Below, piece by piece: positions 28,236 through 36,559 of a stretch of 64,000 bases of DNA; position 1 is the first letter of the stretch; each line of letters starts with the position of its first letter. The DNA comes from an uncultured Saprospiraceae bacterium (lineage in GTDB: Bacteria > Bacteroidota > Bacteroidia > Chitinophagales > Saprospiraceae). The DNA is taken from assembly GCA_937961455.1 (NCBI GenBank), contig CALGNN010000014.1:1-64000 (forward strand), in the 5' to 3' direction. A program made the position numbers and the translations under genes. The notes under the pieces were generated by a model. The model had not been told where the DNA came from. It made no database searches and worked only from the letters and a program-made list of their open reading frames with translations.

Positions 28236-28372
28236 AATCTCGGCAGCTCCACTAAAGCAAGGCACGCTGTGTCGGCCTTGAAAAGCAAAAAAGCAAATTC
28301 AAATTTACTTGGGTTTGCTTTTGTTTTTTAAGGCAATGAGCGGCAGCGAATGCAGACTGACTTGTAGACTTC
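28236..28372 (+). repeat. Direct repeat copy 2: displaced tmRNA 3' end plus terminator
   Basis: Second copy of the repeat at 28074-28210. It carries the last 16 bases of the tmRNA (CTCGGCAGCTCCA region) but no acceptor 5' half, so it is not a tRNA or tmRNA gene. The 25-bp spacer between copies does not resemble the corresponding tmRNA sequence, although an inverted CGAGAT/ATCTCG pair spans the left boundary (28220-28242). Confidence 0.9.
28289..28329 (+). terminator. Duplicated terminator
   Basis: The second copy of the tmRNA terminator, 162 bp after the first. One substitution in the arm weakens the closing pair, but the T run is kept. It would insulate the next gene from tmRNA readthrough. 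Confidence 0.75.
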
Positions 28373-28427
28373 TTGCATTCCATTTGATTAGGTCATTTTC
28401 CTTATCTTAGAAAGAAAACAATCCCAA

Positions 28428-29744
28428 ATGTTAGGAAGACCCAAAAAACTATATGTTGGTGATCAATTGTTGAATGCTAGAACTTTAGGTCACAAAACAA
28501 AAGGAATGTTTGACATTTCTAATCCTTTCGACTACATCGCATTAGATGCATTTCAACCATCTCCAAGTATCATAACGATTATTAATAAAGCCATTAAAAC
28601 TGGTAATCCACTTTTAATTTCAGGAGATAGATACATGCGTGAATTAGTAGCAAGGTCGGTCGCTTATGAAATTAACACAAAACATAAACCAACACATTCA
28701 CACTACTTTTGTGAATGGAAAATACGTAAAGGCCAAAATTTTAGAAACTCATTATATCATTTTGACCATGAAGCCAAAAAACGAGATCTTGAGTATTACC
28801 AAATACACCCTAAAGCAAATCCGAGAAAAGAAAATGAATATTATTTCAAAGCAGGCCCAATAGTCCGACTTCTTGAAATGATTAAAACAGATCCAGTGCG
28901 TCAAAAGAATCCTCATAAGATCACTGAAGATCGACCCATCCTTGAAATTCAAGATGTTCATCTTGCAGATGAAAATTTTATTATTGAATTAATGGAATTT
29001 TTACATAAAAGAGAAGAAATATTTATCCCAGAAATAAATAAAAAAATTCAATTTGATTTATTTAATAAGCCTCTTATAATATTGACAGCACCAGAAGAAT
29101 TTCAACTCCCAGAAAATTATGATGGTGTTATTTATCAGCACCAAATTGCATTTCCTGAAAAAGGTTTTTTCATGGATTTATTTACACCAAAATATTCAGT
29201 CTTTAGTTCAAAACTAACAACTGGGTCATTAGGTTTTAAAAAGCTTAGTAAAGAATGTAGCGAGGGAGTAATAAGGGTTTTGGAATTAATGGTAGACCTC
29301 TTTTATATAACTAGAGACAATGATTTATTGCAAACAAAAAACAACAATTTACCATTGACGATACCCCAACTAAATGATGCGGTTGATACTAAAGTAATGG
29401 AAATAAAAGAAGATCAAGAAGCCTTAGATCAATATATAAAAGAGTTGGAATTAGCCTTGCAATCTCAAACAAATTTGGGCTCTCAATTAAATGCTCAACA
29501 AATATCACAAAGCATCAAAAAATTAATTAGAAAAAATAAAATTAAAGAAGCTTTAAGAACGCTGAATCTAATTGAAAAAAGACTCAAGAAAGATCAGCAA
29601 TTACAATTAATTCAATTGAATGCTACTTTAAATGACATCAACTTTAAAGAACGGATGGGTACAGAAAGTGAATTAATTCTAATCCCAATGAGAAATAAAT
29701 TAAAGTTTGATATTTTGACATTAACTGAATTAATTACTAATTAA
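28428..29744 (+). CDS. Degenerate MoxR-like AAA+ (pseudo-ATPase) with C-terminal EAD11-like domain
   Basis: Residues about 30-245 align by eye with MoxR AAA+ ATPases: PSIITIINKAIKTGNPLLISG then RELVARSVAYEI, FCEWKIRKG then SLYHFDHEAKKRDLE, YYFKAGPIVRLLE, PILEIQDVHLADENF, FIPEI, KPLIILTAPEEFQLPE, and HQIAFP. The catalytic residues are missing: Walker A reads GDRYMREL (no GKT), Walker B ILEIQD, the sensor Asn is Ala-Pro, and the RRC arginine finger is DGV. After a low-complexity coil (320-360), residues 361-436 (IKKLIRKNKIKEALRTL, QLIQLNATLNDI, MRNKLKFDIL) look like an effector-associated domain, EAD11 type. Probably a regulatory component of a conflict system; function is inference. Confidence 0.65.
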   Translation: MLGRPKKLYVGDQLLNARTLGHKTKGMFDISNPFDYIALDAFQPSPSIITIINKAIKTGNPLLISGDRYMRELVARSVAYEINTKHKPTHSHYFCEWKIRKGQNFRNSLYHFDHEAKKRDLEYYQIHPKANPRKENEYYFKAGPIVRLLEMIKTDPVRQKNPHKITEDRPILEIQDVHLADENFIIELMEFLHKREEIFIPEINKKIQFDLFNKPLIILTAPEEFQLPENYDGVIYQHQIAFPEKGFFMDLFTPKYSVFSSKLTTGSLGFKKLSKECSEGVIRVLELMVDLFYITRDNDLLQTKNNNLPLTIPQLNDAVDTKVMEIKEDQEALDQYIKELELALQSQTNLGSQLNAQQISQSIKKLIRKNKIKEALRTLNLIEKRLKKDQQLQLIQLNATLNDINFKERMGTESELILIPMRNKLKFDILTLTELITN

Positions 29745-29765
29745 GTTTCAATAAATAATACCTTT

Positions 29766-30626
29766 TCAAGTATTTTCATCGTATATATATTTTTTCGCAA
29801 AAACATTTCCAACCATACCAATTACAACTAAGGCAATTCCGAGTAATGCAAAATATCTATAGGATTCTCCAAAAATAAAATAACCGATTACTAAAGCATA
29901 AACTACTTCCATATATTTAAATGGTGCGATGATATTTGCTTCTTCTACTTGGAATGCTCTGGTCATATACCATTGTCCAATAAATCCAAACAAACTAATT
30001 AATAGAAAATAAATCCAATCTACTCCTTCTGGTTGCTTCCACCCTGGCAAACCAAAAATCAAACCTACAAAAGTGGCCAAGCCCATGAAATAAATAATAA
30101 TAACCAAGGGATGCTCACGGTCACCAAGAAATCGAATAATTACATAAACGATACCGGTCATAATAGCTGAAAAAATAATTAAAAGCAATGACCAGGTGTC
30201 CACTCGTGCGTCAAATCCTTTTACAAGAAATACTCCTGTTAAAGCGGTAAGAAAGCAAATCCATTGTAGTGGATAAATTTTTTCTTTTAGAAAAATAACG
30301 GCAAAAATCGCAGCAAATATGGGCGAGGTATATCTTAAGGCCATCGTAGAACCAAAAGGAATTCTTTGTAAAACATAAAAAAAACTAATGATTGATAAAA
30401 CGCCTGTCAAGGCTCTTATCATGAGCCATTTTCTATTTTTCCCAAGAATAGCAATCGAAAGCCTTTTTAGTAAGATGAAGCAAATAAGAAAAGTGCCTAA
30501 AGCTCTAAAGAATATGATTTGAAATACATTATAATCACCTACTTCTTTGACTAAGGCATTCATGAACCCAAAGGCAAGCGTAGCGTATAAAATATATTGA
30601 ATTCCTTTTGGGATTTTCATATGCAA
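29766..30626 (-). CDS. DMT-superfamily (EamA) transporter
   Basis: The 286-aa protein has about ten hydrophobic segments in two five-helix EamA repeats. The second repeat begins near TWSLLLIIFSAIMTGIVYVI. Segments such as RALGTFLICFILLK and ALRYTSPIFAAIFAVIFLKE are typical of drug/metabolite transporters. It lies in the inner membrane and probably exports or imports a small metabolite; the substrate is unknown. It is convergent with the EAD-domain gene, with only 21 bp between the two stop codons. Confidence 0.88.
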   Translation of the reverse strand: MHMKIPKGIQYILYATLAFGFMNALVKEVGDYNVFQIIFFRALGTFLICFILLKRLSIAILGKNRKWLMIRALTGVLSIISFFYVLQRIPFGSTMALRYTSPIFAAIFAVIFLKEKIYPLQWICFLTALTGVFLVKGFDARVDTWSLLLIIFSAIMTGIVYVIIRFLGDREHPLVIIIYFMGLATFVGLIFGLPGWKQPEGVDWIYFLLISLFGFIGQWYMTRAFQVEEANIIAPFKYMEVVYALVIGYFIFGESYRYFALLGIALVVIGMVGNVFAKKYIYDENT

Positions 30627-30650
30627 GAAATCCTCGTAAAGATAAGAAAA

Positions 30651-30676
30651 CCCAACACCTGCCTAGCAGGGTTGGG
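30651..30676 (-). terminator. Terminator after AbrB-like gene and micro-ORF
   Basis: A hairpin CCCAAC-a-CCTG/CAGG-GTTGGG with a 5-nt loop and one bulged base. On the minus strand it is followed by TTTTCTT, so it ends the transcript of the two minus-strand Cys-rich products. It lies close to the start of the DMT transporter gene (30626). Confidence 0.75.
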
Positions 30677-30687
30677 CCTCTTTGCAT

Positions 30688-30735
30688 TTAGCAACATCCA
30701 GCGCCACATAGTAGCGCACAAATTAGTGTTGTCAT
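30688..30735 (-). CDS. Cys-rich micropeptide, 15 aa (putative)
   Basis: An ATG-to-TAA frame codes MTTLICALLCGAGCC, with four Cys in 15 residues and a CGAGCC end. It sits 25 bp downstream of the AbrB-like gene and just before a terminator, so both are on one short transcript. No homology can be claimed. Cys clustering suggests metal or thiol chemistry, parallel to the five Cys in the AbrB-like protein. It could also be chance, since short frames are common. Confidence 0.45.
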   Translation of the reverse strand: MTTLICALLCGAGCC

Positions 30736-30760
30736 AACATTAAAAGTTTAGTGAAAAAAT

Positions 30761-30988
30761 TTATTTAGAATCATCACTAAACACCGGTGCAAGGATATCT
30801 TTGATAGAAGATTGCATCTCTTCTACTCTTACAAGAGCTAAGCAACAAAGCTTTTCACCATTAGCACAGCTAACTAAGCCAAACTTATCACCTGCCTGTA
30901 AGTTGAATTTCTTTCTAAGGTCTTTGGGAAGAACGAGTTGTCCTCTCTCGTCAAAACTTACTACTGCTTCTATGTTACAACAATTCAT
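30761..30988 (-). CDS. AbrB/MazE/SpoVT-like DNA-binding protein, HgcAB-associated type, Cys-rich
   Basis: The 75-aa product holds the swapped-hairpin AbrB core: VSFDERGQLVLPKDLRKKFNLQAGDKFGLV. Unusually it begins MNCC and carries LVSCANGEKLCC, so five Cys occur in 75 residues. Proteins of this type are annotated as HgcAB-associated regulators and may sense metals or redox state; no hgcAB is present here. It is divergent from the vWA gene with 216 bp between, which could contain its operator. The paired Cys micro-ORF follows. Metal sensing is inference. Confidence 0.78.
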   Translation of the reverse strand: MNCCNIEAVVSFDERGQLVLPKDLRKKFNLQAGDKFGLVSCANGEKLCCLALVRVEEMQSSIKDILAPVFSDDSK

Positions 30989-31204
30989 ATAATTCGAAAA
31001 TTTGAACTTATAACGCTAAAATATACAAATTGTTTGAATTTTCTGATTTTTCTGATAAAATAGATTATTTATATCGGCTTGAGTGTAAATAATTCTGAAT
31101 TAAAATCAGTACCCTTAAATAGAAATTTAATTTTCACATTTATTAAACATTCACAAAGCCAATTTGTATTACCTTAATACTTATAAAGTTATTTATCCAT
31201 TTGA

Positions 31205-32305
31205 ATGATATATTGGAAATTTTCAAAGTACGTACCTGACACCTCAATCAATGATCCTTTTCAGCGATTATTAAAGATATTCAAGGAGCTATTGATACAT
31301 ACATCAGGAGACGTTTCAGAGGCGCTAAGCTGGTTGACTCAATTGGATAAGCAATATAATCTTACTGATGATCAGTATGGAATAGCTGATTTCATCCAAG
31401 ATTTAATTGATAAGGGACTCATTCAGCAAGAAAGTGCAAAGAATCCCAATTTTAAGCCCAGTGCAAAGATGGAAATAGCCTTAAGAAGAAAGGCACTTGA
31501 TGATATTTTCGATCAATTAAAAAAGTCAAAAAGAGGGAATCACAAAACCAACATTTCAGGTATGGGAGATGAATTCACCTCTGAGATGAGACCCTTTCAA
31601 TTTGGTGATAAACTAGACAACATAGCCATGTCTGAATCATTAAAAAATGCACAAATAAATCATGGCATTGATGAATTCAATTTAACTGAGAAAGACCTTC
31701 AGGTTCATGAAACTTTCTATAAAAGTCAAATGAGTACCGTCTTAATGATTGATATTTCCCATAGCATGATTTTGTATGGCGAGGATAGAATTACGCCGGC
31801 TAAAAAAGTAGCCATGGCCCTGTCTGAATTAATCTTAACACGCTATCCTAAAGACACACTAGATATATTGGTATTTGGCAATGACGCATGGGAAATTGGG
31901 ATCAAAGATCTACCCTATCTTGAAGTTGGACCTTACCATACAAATACTGTAGCAGGTTTAGAACTTGCCATGGAAATATTGAGAAAACGTAAAAATCCCA
32001 ACAAACAAATAATGATGATCACAGATGGTAAACCCACCTGTATAAAAAAAGGAAAAAAATATTACAAAAATAGTTTTGGTTTAGATAAGAAAATATTGAA
32101 TCGCACATTAGGACTAGCAGTAAAATGTAGAAAAATGCATGTTCCTATTACCACTTTTATGATTGCAAGAGATCCTTATCTAGTAAAATTTGTAGATCAA
32201 TTTACTAATGCTAATAATGGCAAGGCCTTCTATAGTTCTCTGCAAGGTTTAGGTGAATTTATTTTCATGGATTACAAACAGAACAAACGTCGAAGAAAGA
32301 AATAA
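31205..32305 (+). CDS. vWA-domain protein
   Basis: A helical N-terminal half (1-170) leads to a von Willebrand A domain. It contains the MIDAS motif in VLMIDISHSM (D-I-S-H-S), ITPAKKVAMALSELIL, and MMITDGKPTC with the second Asp. No signal peptide. Its stop overlaps the next gene by one base (TAATG), so it is translationally coupled to the MoxR-like ATPase, as is common for vWA/MoxR chaperone pairs that remodel metal-containing or multi-subunit complexes. Target unknown. Confidence 0.88.
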   Translation: MIYWKFSKYVPDTSINDPFQRLLKIFKELLIHTSGDVSEALSWLTQLDKQYNLTDDQYGIADFIQDLIDKGLIQQESAKNPNFKPSAKMEIALRRKALDDIFDQLKKSKRGNHKTNISGMGDEFTSEMRPFQFGDKLDNIAMSESLKNAQINHGIDEFNLTEKDLQVHETFYKSQMSTVLMIDISHSMILYGEDRITPAKKVAMALSELILTRYPKDTLDILVFGNDAWEIGIKDLPYLEVGPYHTNTVAGLELAMEILRKRKNPNKQIMMITDGKPTCIKKGKKYYKNSFGLDKKILNRTLGLAVKCRKMHVPITTFMIARDPYLVKFVDQFTNANNGKAFYSSLQGLGEFIFMDYKQNKRRRKK

Positions 32306-33783
32306 TGAAAGAAATTAGAACCCTTGGAGCGCTTAAAAAAAGTGCTTACAAATCCAGAAGTATTAAGGAAGAAATGCGTAGAAATCTGATTGAAAAATTG
32401 AGCAATCAGGAGAAAGTATTTGAAGGTATCAAAGGTTTTGATGATACCGTAATCCCAGATTTAGAAAGAGCTATATTATCAAGACATAATGTCTTATTAT
32501 TAGGATTAAGAGGTCAGGCAAAAACCAGAATCGCAAGATTGATGACAAGCCTACTTGATGAATATATGCCTGTGATTGCCCAAGCTGAATTGAATGATGA
32601 TCCACTCAATCCCATTTCAAAACAAGCCATTGATATTGTAAATGAACAAGGAGATGATACTCCTATTGCCTGGATACATCGATCAGAAAGATATGTTGAA
32701 AAATTAGCGACTCCTGATGTGAGCATTGCAGATCTTGTGGGCGATGTCGACCCTATAAAAGCGGCTACTTTAAAACTACCTTACTCTGATGAAAGAGTCA
32801 TTCATTTTGGATTAATTCCTAGATCTCACAGAAGTATCTTTGTAATAAATGAGCTTCCTGATCTTCAAGCAAGAATCCAAGTTTCATTATTTAATATTTT
32901 ACAAGAAGGCGACATTCAAATTAGAGGTTTCAAATTGAGATTACCTTTGGATATTCAATTTGTATTCACTGCTAATCCGGAGGATTATACCAACAGAGGT
33001 AGTATCATTACTCCACTTAAAGATCGTATTGAGAGCCAAATCCTCACGCACTATCCTACCAGCCTGCATATCGCTAAAGATATTACTGCACAAGAAAGTA
33101 ATTTGACTGATGCTCAAAAGGAACAAATCCAAGTATCAGATATCTTGGCTAATATTTTAGAGCGAACCTCATTCGCTGCTAGAGAAAGTGATTTTATAGA
33201 TGAAAAAAGTGGGGTGTCTGCGAGATTAAGTATATCAGGATATGAAAACTTATGTAGTAGTGCTGAAAGAAGAATGATCATTAATAAAGAAAAATCAACT
33301 GCCGCAAGAGTCACAGATTTCTGGGGTGTGATTCCAGCTATAACAGGCAAGGTTGAATTGGTCTATGAAGGCGAACAAGAAGGTCCATATGCTGTTGCCA
33401 TGTCATTACTAGGAAAAGCCATAAAAGGTGAATTTCTTCAATACTTCCCTAATCCTGATGATATTGAAATGGACAAAACAGGAGATCCTTATGGAGCAAT
33501 GAGAGCTTTCTTTGAAGATGGAAATACAGTAGAATTTGGAAATGACATCAGTACAAAAGAATATCAAAAAAGGCTTGATGATATTCCAGGCTTAGCTAAA
33601 TTGGTGCAAAAACATATAAAGAATGTAGATGAGGAATTATATGTCTACATGGAATTAGTATTGCAAGGATTAGCAGAGTTAAAGTTTGTAAATAGAGAGA
33701 TTTCTCAAAATAAAATGAGTTTTAACAACCTTCTATCTGGTATGTTTGATGAATTTGACGATGATATGAATGATATTTTGTAG
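32305..33783 (+). CDS. MoxR/magnesium-chelatase-like AAA+ ATPase
   Basis: The 492-aa protein has a Walker A variant LLLGLRGQAKTRIARL and a Walker B-like FVINELPDLQARIQVSLFNILQEGDIQIRG, the layout of magnesium-chelatase subunit I-like ATPases. The sensor segment FVFTANPEDYTNRGSIITPLKDR with Arg follows. The family is active with this Lys-Thr motif, unlike the degenerate homologue at 28428. It is coupled to the vWA gene and likely forms a two-part chaperone. The target is not identifiable from context. Confidence 0.87.
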   Translation: MKEIRTLGALKKSAYKSRSIKEEMRRNLIEKLSNQEKVFEGIKGFDDTVIPDLERAILSRHNVLLLGLRGQAKTRIARLMTSLLDEYMPVIAQAELNDDPLNPISKQAIDIVNEQGDDTPIAWIHRSERYVEKLATPDVSIADLVGDVDPIKAATLKLPYSDERVIHFGLIPRSHRSIFVINELPDLQARIQVSLFNILQEGDIQIRGFKLRLPLDIQFVFTANPEDYTNRGSIITPLKDRIESQILTHYPTSLHIAKDITAQESNLTDAQKEQIQVSDILANILERTSFAARESDFIDEKSGVSARLSISGYENLCSSAERRMIINKEKSTAARVTDFWGVIPAITGKVELVYEGEQEGPYAVAMSLLGKAIKGEFLQYFPNPDDIEMDKTGDPYGAMRAFFEDGNTVEFGNDISTKEYQKRLDDIPGLAKLVQKHIKNVDEELYVYMELVLQGLAELKFVNREISQNKMSFNNLLSGMFDEFDDDMNDIL

Positions 33784-33868
33784 ATAAACTATCAGATTTC
33801 GTCGAGCTAAGCTTCTGATTAAATCTATTTTAGCGCTAGCTAGAAAAGGAATAGCATCATTTTTCAGT

Positions 33869-33876
33869 TATATTTG
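33869..33876 (+). promoter_or_regulatory. Candidate -7 box of the lepB promoter
   Basis: TATATTTG (33869-33876) fits the Bacteroidota -7 consensus TAnnTTTG and lies 23 bp from the lepB ATG. No good -33 TTTG was seen at the proper distance. Confidence 0.4.
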
Positions 33877-33898
33877 CGCCGAAGCGAAATAGGCATTT

Positions 33899-35641
33899 AT
33901 GACGATTTTAATTTTCTTTATTATAAGCTATATCCTATTAAGTATTTCTCTGTACTTAATTTTCAATAAAGCTGGAATTCCTGGGTGGAAGGGTTTAGTA
34001 CCTGGCTTGAATTTTCTGGAGTGGAATGGCCTTATTGGTAGACCTAAGTGGCATGTTATCCTGCTGCTTGTGCCGATCTTAAATATATTTGTTTTTTGTG
34101 GAATGGCTGTCTCATTGGTCAGGTCATTTAACAAATTAGATTTAAAGCATAGTGCCGCTGCTGTAGTTTATGCTCCTGCCATTTTCAGCTACTTAGGACT
34201 CAATCAAAAAGATAAATACATTGGCAAATCCATCGAGATTGAAAAAAAGTATGAGCAAGATATTCTTGACCTACAAATGAGTGGAAAAAATAGAGCAGCC
34301 AATAAACTGATTGCAAAAAATCCTTATAAAAAATCCGTTGGAAGAGAATGGGCAGAATCAATTGTTTTTGCCGTATTTGCCGCAGCATTTATTAGAATGT
34401 TTTTTGTCGAAGCTTATAAGATACCTACTCCTTCAATGGAGAATTCATTAAATGTAGGAGATTTTCTTTTTGTAGGTAAAGCCAGATATGGCCTTAGGAC
34501 ACCCATCACTCCGATGATGATTCCATTATTGCATAACAGAGTTCCATTCATTGATAAAGAGTCCTATTGGGAAAAACCTAATCTCCCCTATTTTAGACTC
34601 CCCGCTTTTGAAACAATTGATGTCAATGACCCCATTGTTTTTAATTGGCCTGTTGGAGATAGTGTTTATTTAGTACCACAGCGGTCATTCTCAGCTCAAC
34701 AAATGCAAAATGGCGCATACAATGATCCTAATTGGAAGCGTAAAATTATCACAAGACCTATTGATAAAAGAGATCACTACATTAAAAGATGTATAGGAGC
34801 TCCTGGGGATAAAATGGCTATTGTAGATGGCCAAGTTTTTATCAATGACGAAAAATTACAAAACCCAAGCAATCTTCAATTTAAATATTTGATTACCTAC
34901 CCTGTAGGCTTCAATATGAAAAAATTCGAAGACATGAATCTAAGCAATTCTACCTTTGGTGAAAGGAAAGAAGGTATGATGACAGCATTCTTAACTGAAG
35001 AATTAAAAGAAAAAATACAAGCCTTAGATCCAAGTATTAAAATTCAAAGAAATGTAGACGTCTATGCGATTTCTCAAATGAAGCTACCAACACCAGGACA
35101 GCTTCTGAATGCGGGCATCATGGAACAACAGTTGTATGGCAAAAGACAGCAAGGCGATTATTTGTATTTTTTGAGCGAGCAAAATGTTCAGGACTTATTA
35201 AAACAAGATTCAAGTTTTCTGATTACCTCCGTTGGTCAAAGTCCTCTATTTCCTTTCGATAAAAAGAATTTTGGTCATTGGACTATTGATGATTATGGCC
35301 CCATAAACATTCCTAAAAAAGGAGAAACGGTTAAATTAAGCGCTTCAAATATTGCGCTATATGCTAGAATAATTAATGTTTATGAGAATAATGACTACTC
35401 CTATGACGGCCGAAAAATTATGATTAACGGTGTAGAAACCAATGAATATACTTTTAAGCAAGATTACTTTTGGGCAATGGGTGATAATCGCCACAATTCA
35501 GAAGATTCCAGAGCATGGGGCTTTGTGCCTGAAGATCACATTGTAGGTAAACCGCTTTTTATCTGGTTTTCAACAAAAAATGGAAATATGTTTGAAGGAA
35601 TCAATTGGAACAGAATTTTCAGGGGAGCAAATAAAATGTAA
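33899..35641 (+). CDS. lepB: Signal peptidase I
   Basis: Membrane serine protease that removes Sec signal peptides. The first about 100 residues form a DUF5684-like membrane region, then a TM anchor (AESIVFAVFAAAFIRMFFV). Catalytic Ser179 lies in PTPSMENSL and the general base Lys296 in DHYIKRCIGAPGD. Box E FWAMGDNRHNSEDSRAWG is present near 523-540. A long insert (about 200-500) is normal for Bacteroidota enzymes, which exceed 500 aa. It probably serves the many lipoprotein-free secreted proteins and T9SS cargo of this genome. Confidence 0.93.
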   Translation: MTILIFFIISYILLSISLYLIFNKAGIPGWKGLVPGLNFLEWNGLIGRPKWHVILLLVPILNIFVFCGMAVSLVRSFNKLDLKHSAAAVVYAPAIFSYLGLNQKDKYIGKSIEIEKKYEQDILDLQMSGKNRAANKLIAKNPYKKSVGREWAESIVFAVFAAAFIRMFFVEAYKIPTPSMENSLNVGDFLFVGKARYGLRTPITPMMIPLLHNRVPFIDKESYWEKPNLPYFRLPAFETIDVNDPIVFNWPVGDSVYLVPQRSFSAQQMQNGAYNDPNWKRKIITRPIDKRDHYIKRCIGAPGDKMAIVDGQVFINDEKLQNPSNLQFKYLITYPVGFNMKKFEDMNLSNSTFGERKEGMMTAFLTEELKEKIQALDPSIKIQRNVDVYAISQMKLPTPGQLLNAGIMEQQLYGKRQQGDYLYFLSEQNVQDLLKQDSSFLITSVGQSPLFPFDKKNFGHWTIDDYGPINIPKKGETVKLSASNIALYARIINVYENNDYSYDGRKIMINGVETNEYTFKQDYFWAMGDNRHNSEDSRAWGFVPEDHIVGKPLFIWFSTKNGNMFEGINWNRIFRGANKM

Positions 35642-35676
35642 GTTTGAATTATTGGTAGAAATGAGTATTATCGTTA

Positions 35677-36558
35677 ATGCATAGACCCATTACGCTTTTA
35701 ATTTGGCTCATAAGTTTCCAGTTATTTTCTCAGATTCCTCAAACGGATTTATATCAATTTAATCTAATCCAAGATACTGAAGCTAATTTTCAACTTGTTC
35801 AGGCTAAATATCTTAGTGGGTTTAATCCTGGTGGATATAATAATCAACCTAATTTTATTTCCGATTCAGAGTGTTTAATCAGCGTTCAAATGGCTGGTTC
35901 TTCGCAAACGGATATTTACCTTATGAACATCGATAGCGATCAATTGTATCGCATAACTAAAACTGACGATAGTGAATTCTCACCCACATTAACGCCTGAT
36001 AAAAAGCACATTAGCTGCATTAAGCAAAGTAATGATGGAAGCGGAAAACAATTACTTTGGGAATATCCTTTAAATCGATCAAATATGGGCGAAGCTCTTT
36101 TTGAAAACTTAAACAATGTGGGATATCACAGCTGGATTAGCCAACGAAAATTAGCATTATTTCTAGTGGATGATCCTGTGAATTTGAGTTTCATAGAACT
36201 GGGTGACCAAGATGCCAAGCTTTTTACCAATAATATTGGAAGAGGCATGCAAAAGACTAAATCAGGCAGGTTATTGTTTCTACAAAAGAAGGATGAAACA
36301 CGTTATTATATTAAAGAGTATGATCCAATTTCGAAAAAAGCTCGAATTGTTGCTGAAACACCTGGAAATTCTCAAGATTTTGCCTTTAGTTCAGATGGAA
36401 GTATTTTGATGGCTAATCAATCGAAAATATATAAACTAAACATAGGAATTGATAAAGAATGGCTTGAAATAGCTGATCTGTCAATTTATGGTCTAAATAA
36501 TGTAACAAGGATCGCTATTAATAGTAAAAACCAAATTATTATTGTAAATAATAGATAG
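35677..36558 (+). CDS. TolB-like beta-propeller protein (PD40)
   Basis: A signal peptide ends near LFSQI. Repeats of the PD40/WD40-like type (FNPGGYNNQPNFISDSECLIS, then TLTPDKKHISCIK, then FAFSSDGSILMANQ) suggest a partial propeller. The protein probably lies in the periplasm. It is followed 1 bp later by the DUF1684 gene, so the two are an operon. Role unknown. Confidence 0.78.
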   Translation: MHRPITLLIWLISFQLFSQIPQTDLYQFNLIQDTEANFQLVQAKYLSGFNPGGYNNQPNFISDSECLISVQMAGSSQTDIYLMNIDSDQLYRITKTDDSEFSPTLTPDKKHISCIKQSNDGSGKQLLWEYPLNRSNMGEALFENLNNVGYHSWISQRKLALFLVDDPVNLSFIELGDQDAKLFTNNIGRGMQKTKSGRLLFLQKKDETRYYIKEYDPISKKARIVAETPGNSQDFAFSSDGSILMANQSKIYKLNIGIDKEWLEIADLSIYGLNNVTRIAINSKNQIIIVNNR

Positions 36559-36559
36559 T

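Noticed and set aside
28211-28242. Possible extra tRNA or tmRNA remnant between the two repeat copies
   Set aside because: It lacks an acceptor 5' half, anticodon arm and tag; only the tmRNA 3' end is duplicated. The CGAGAT/ATCTCG pair in it is a short chance or scar hairpin.
28074-28372. A two-unit CRISPR-like array
   Set aside because: The repeat is 137 bp and contains tmRNA and terminator sequence; the single 25-bp spacer and absence of cas genes rule this out.
30761-30988. Antitoxin of a toxin-antitoxin pair (MazE-like)
   Set aside because: No toxin gene is adjacent; the Cys-rich micropeptide does not resemble MazF.
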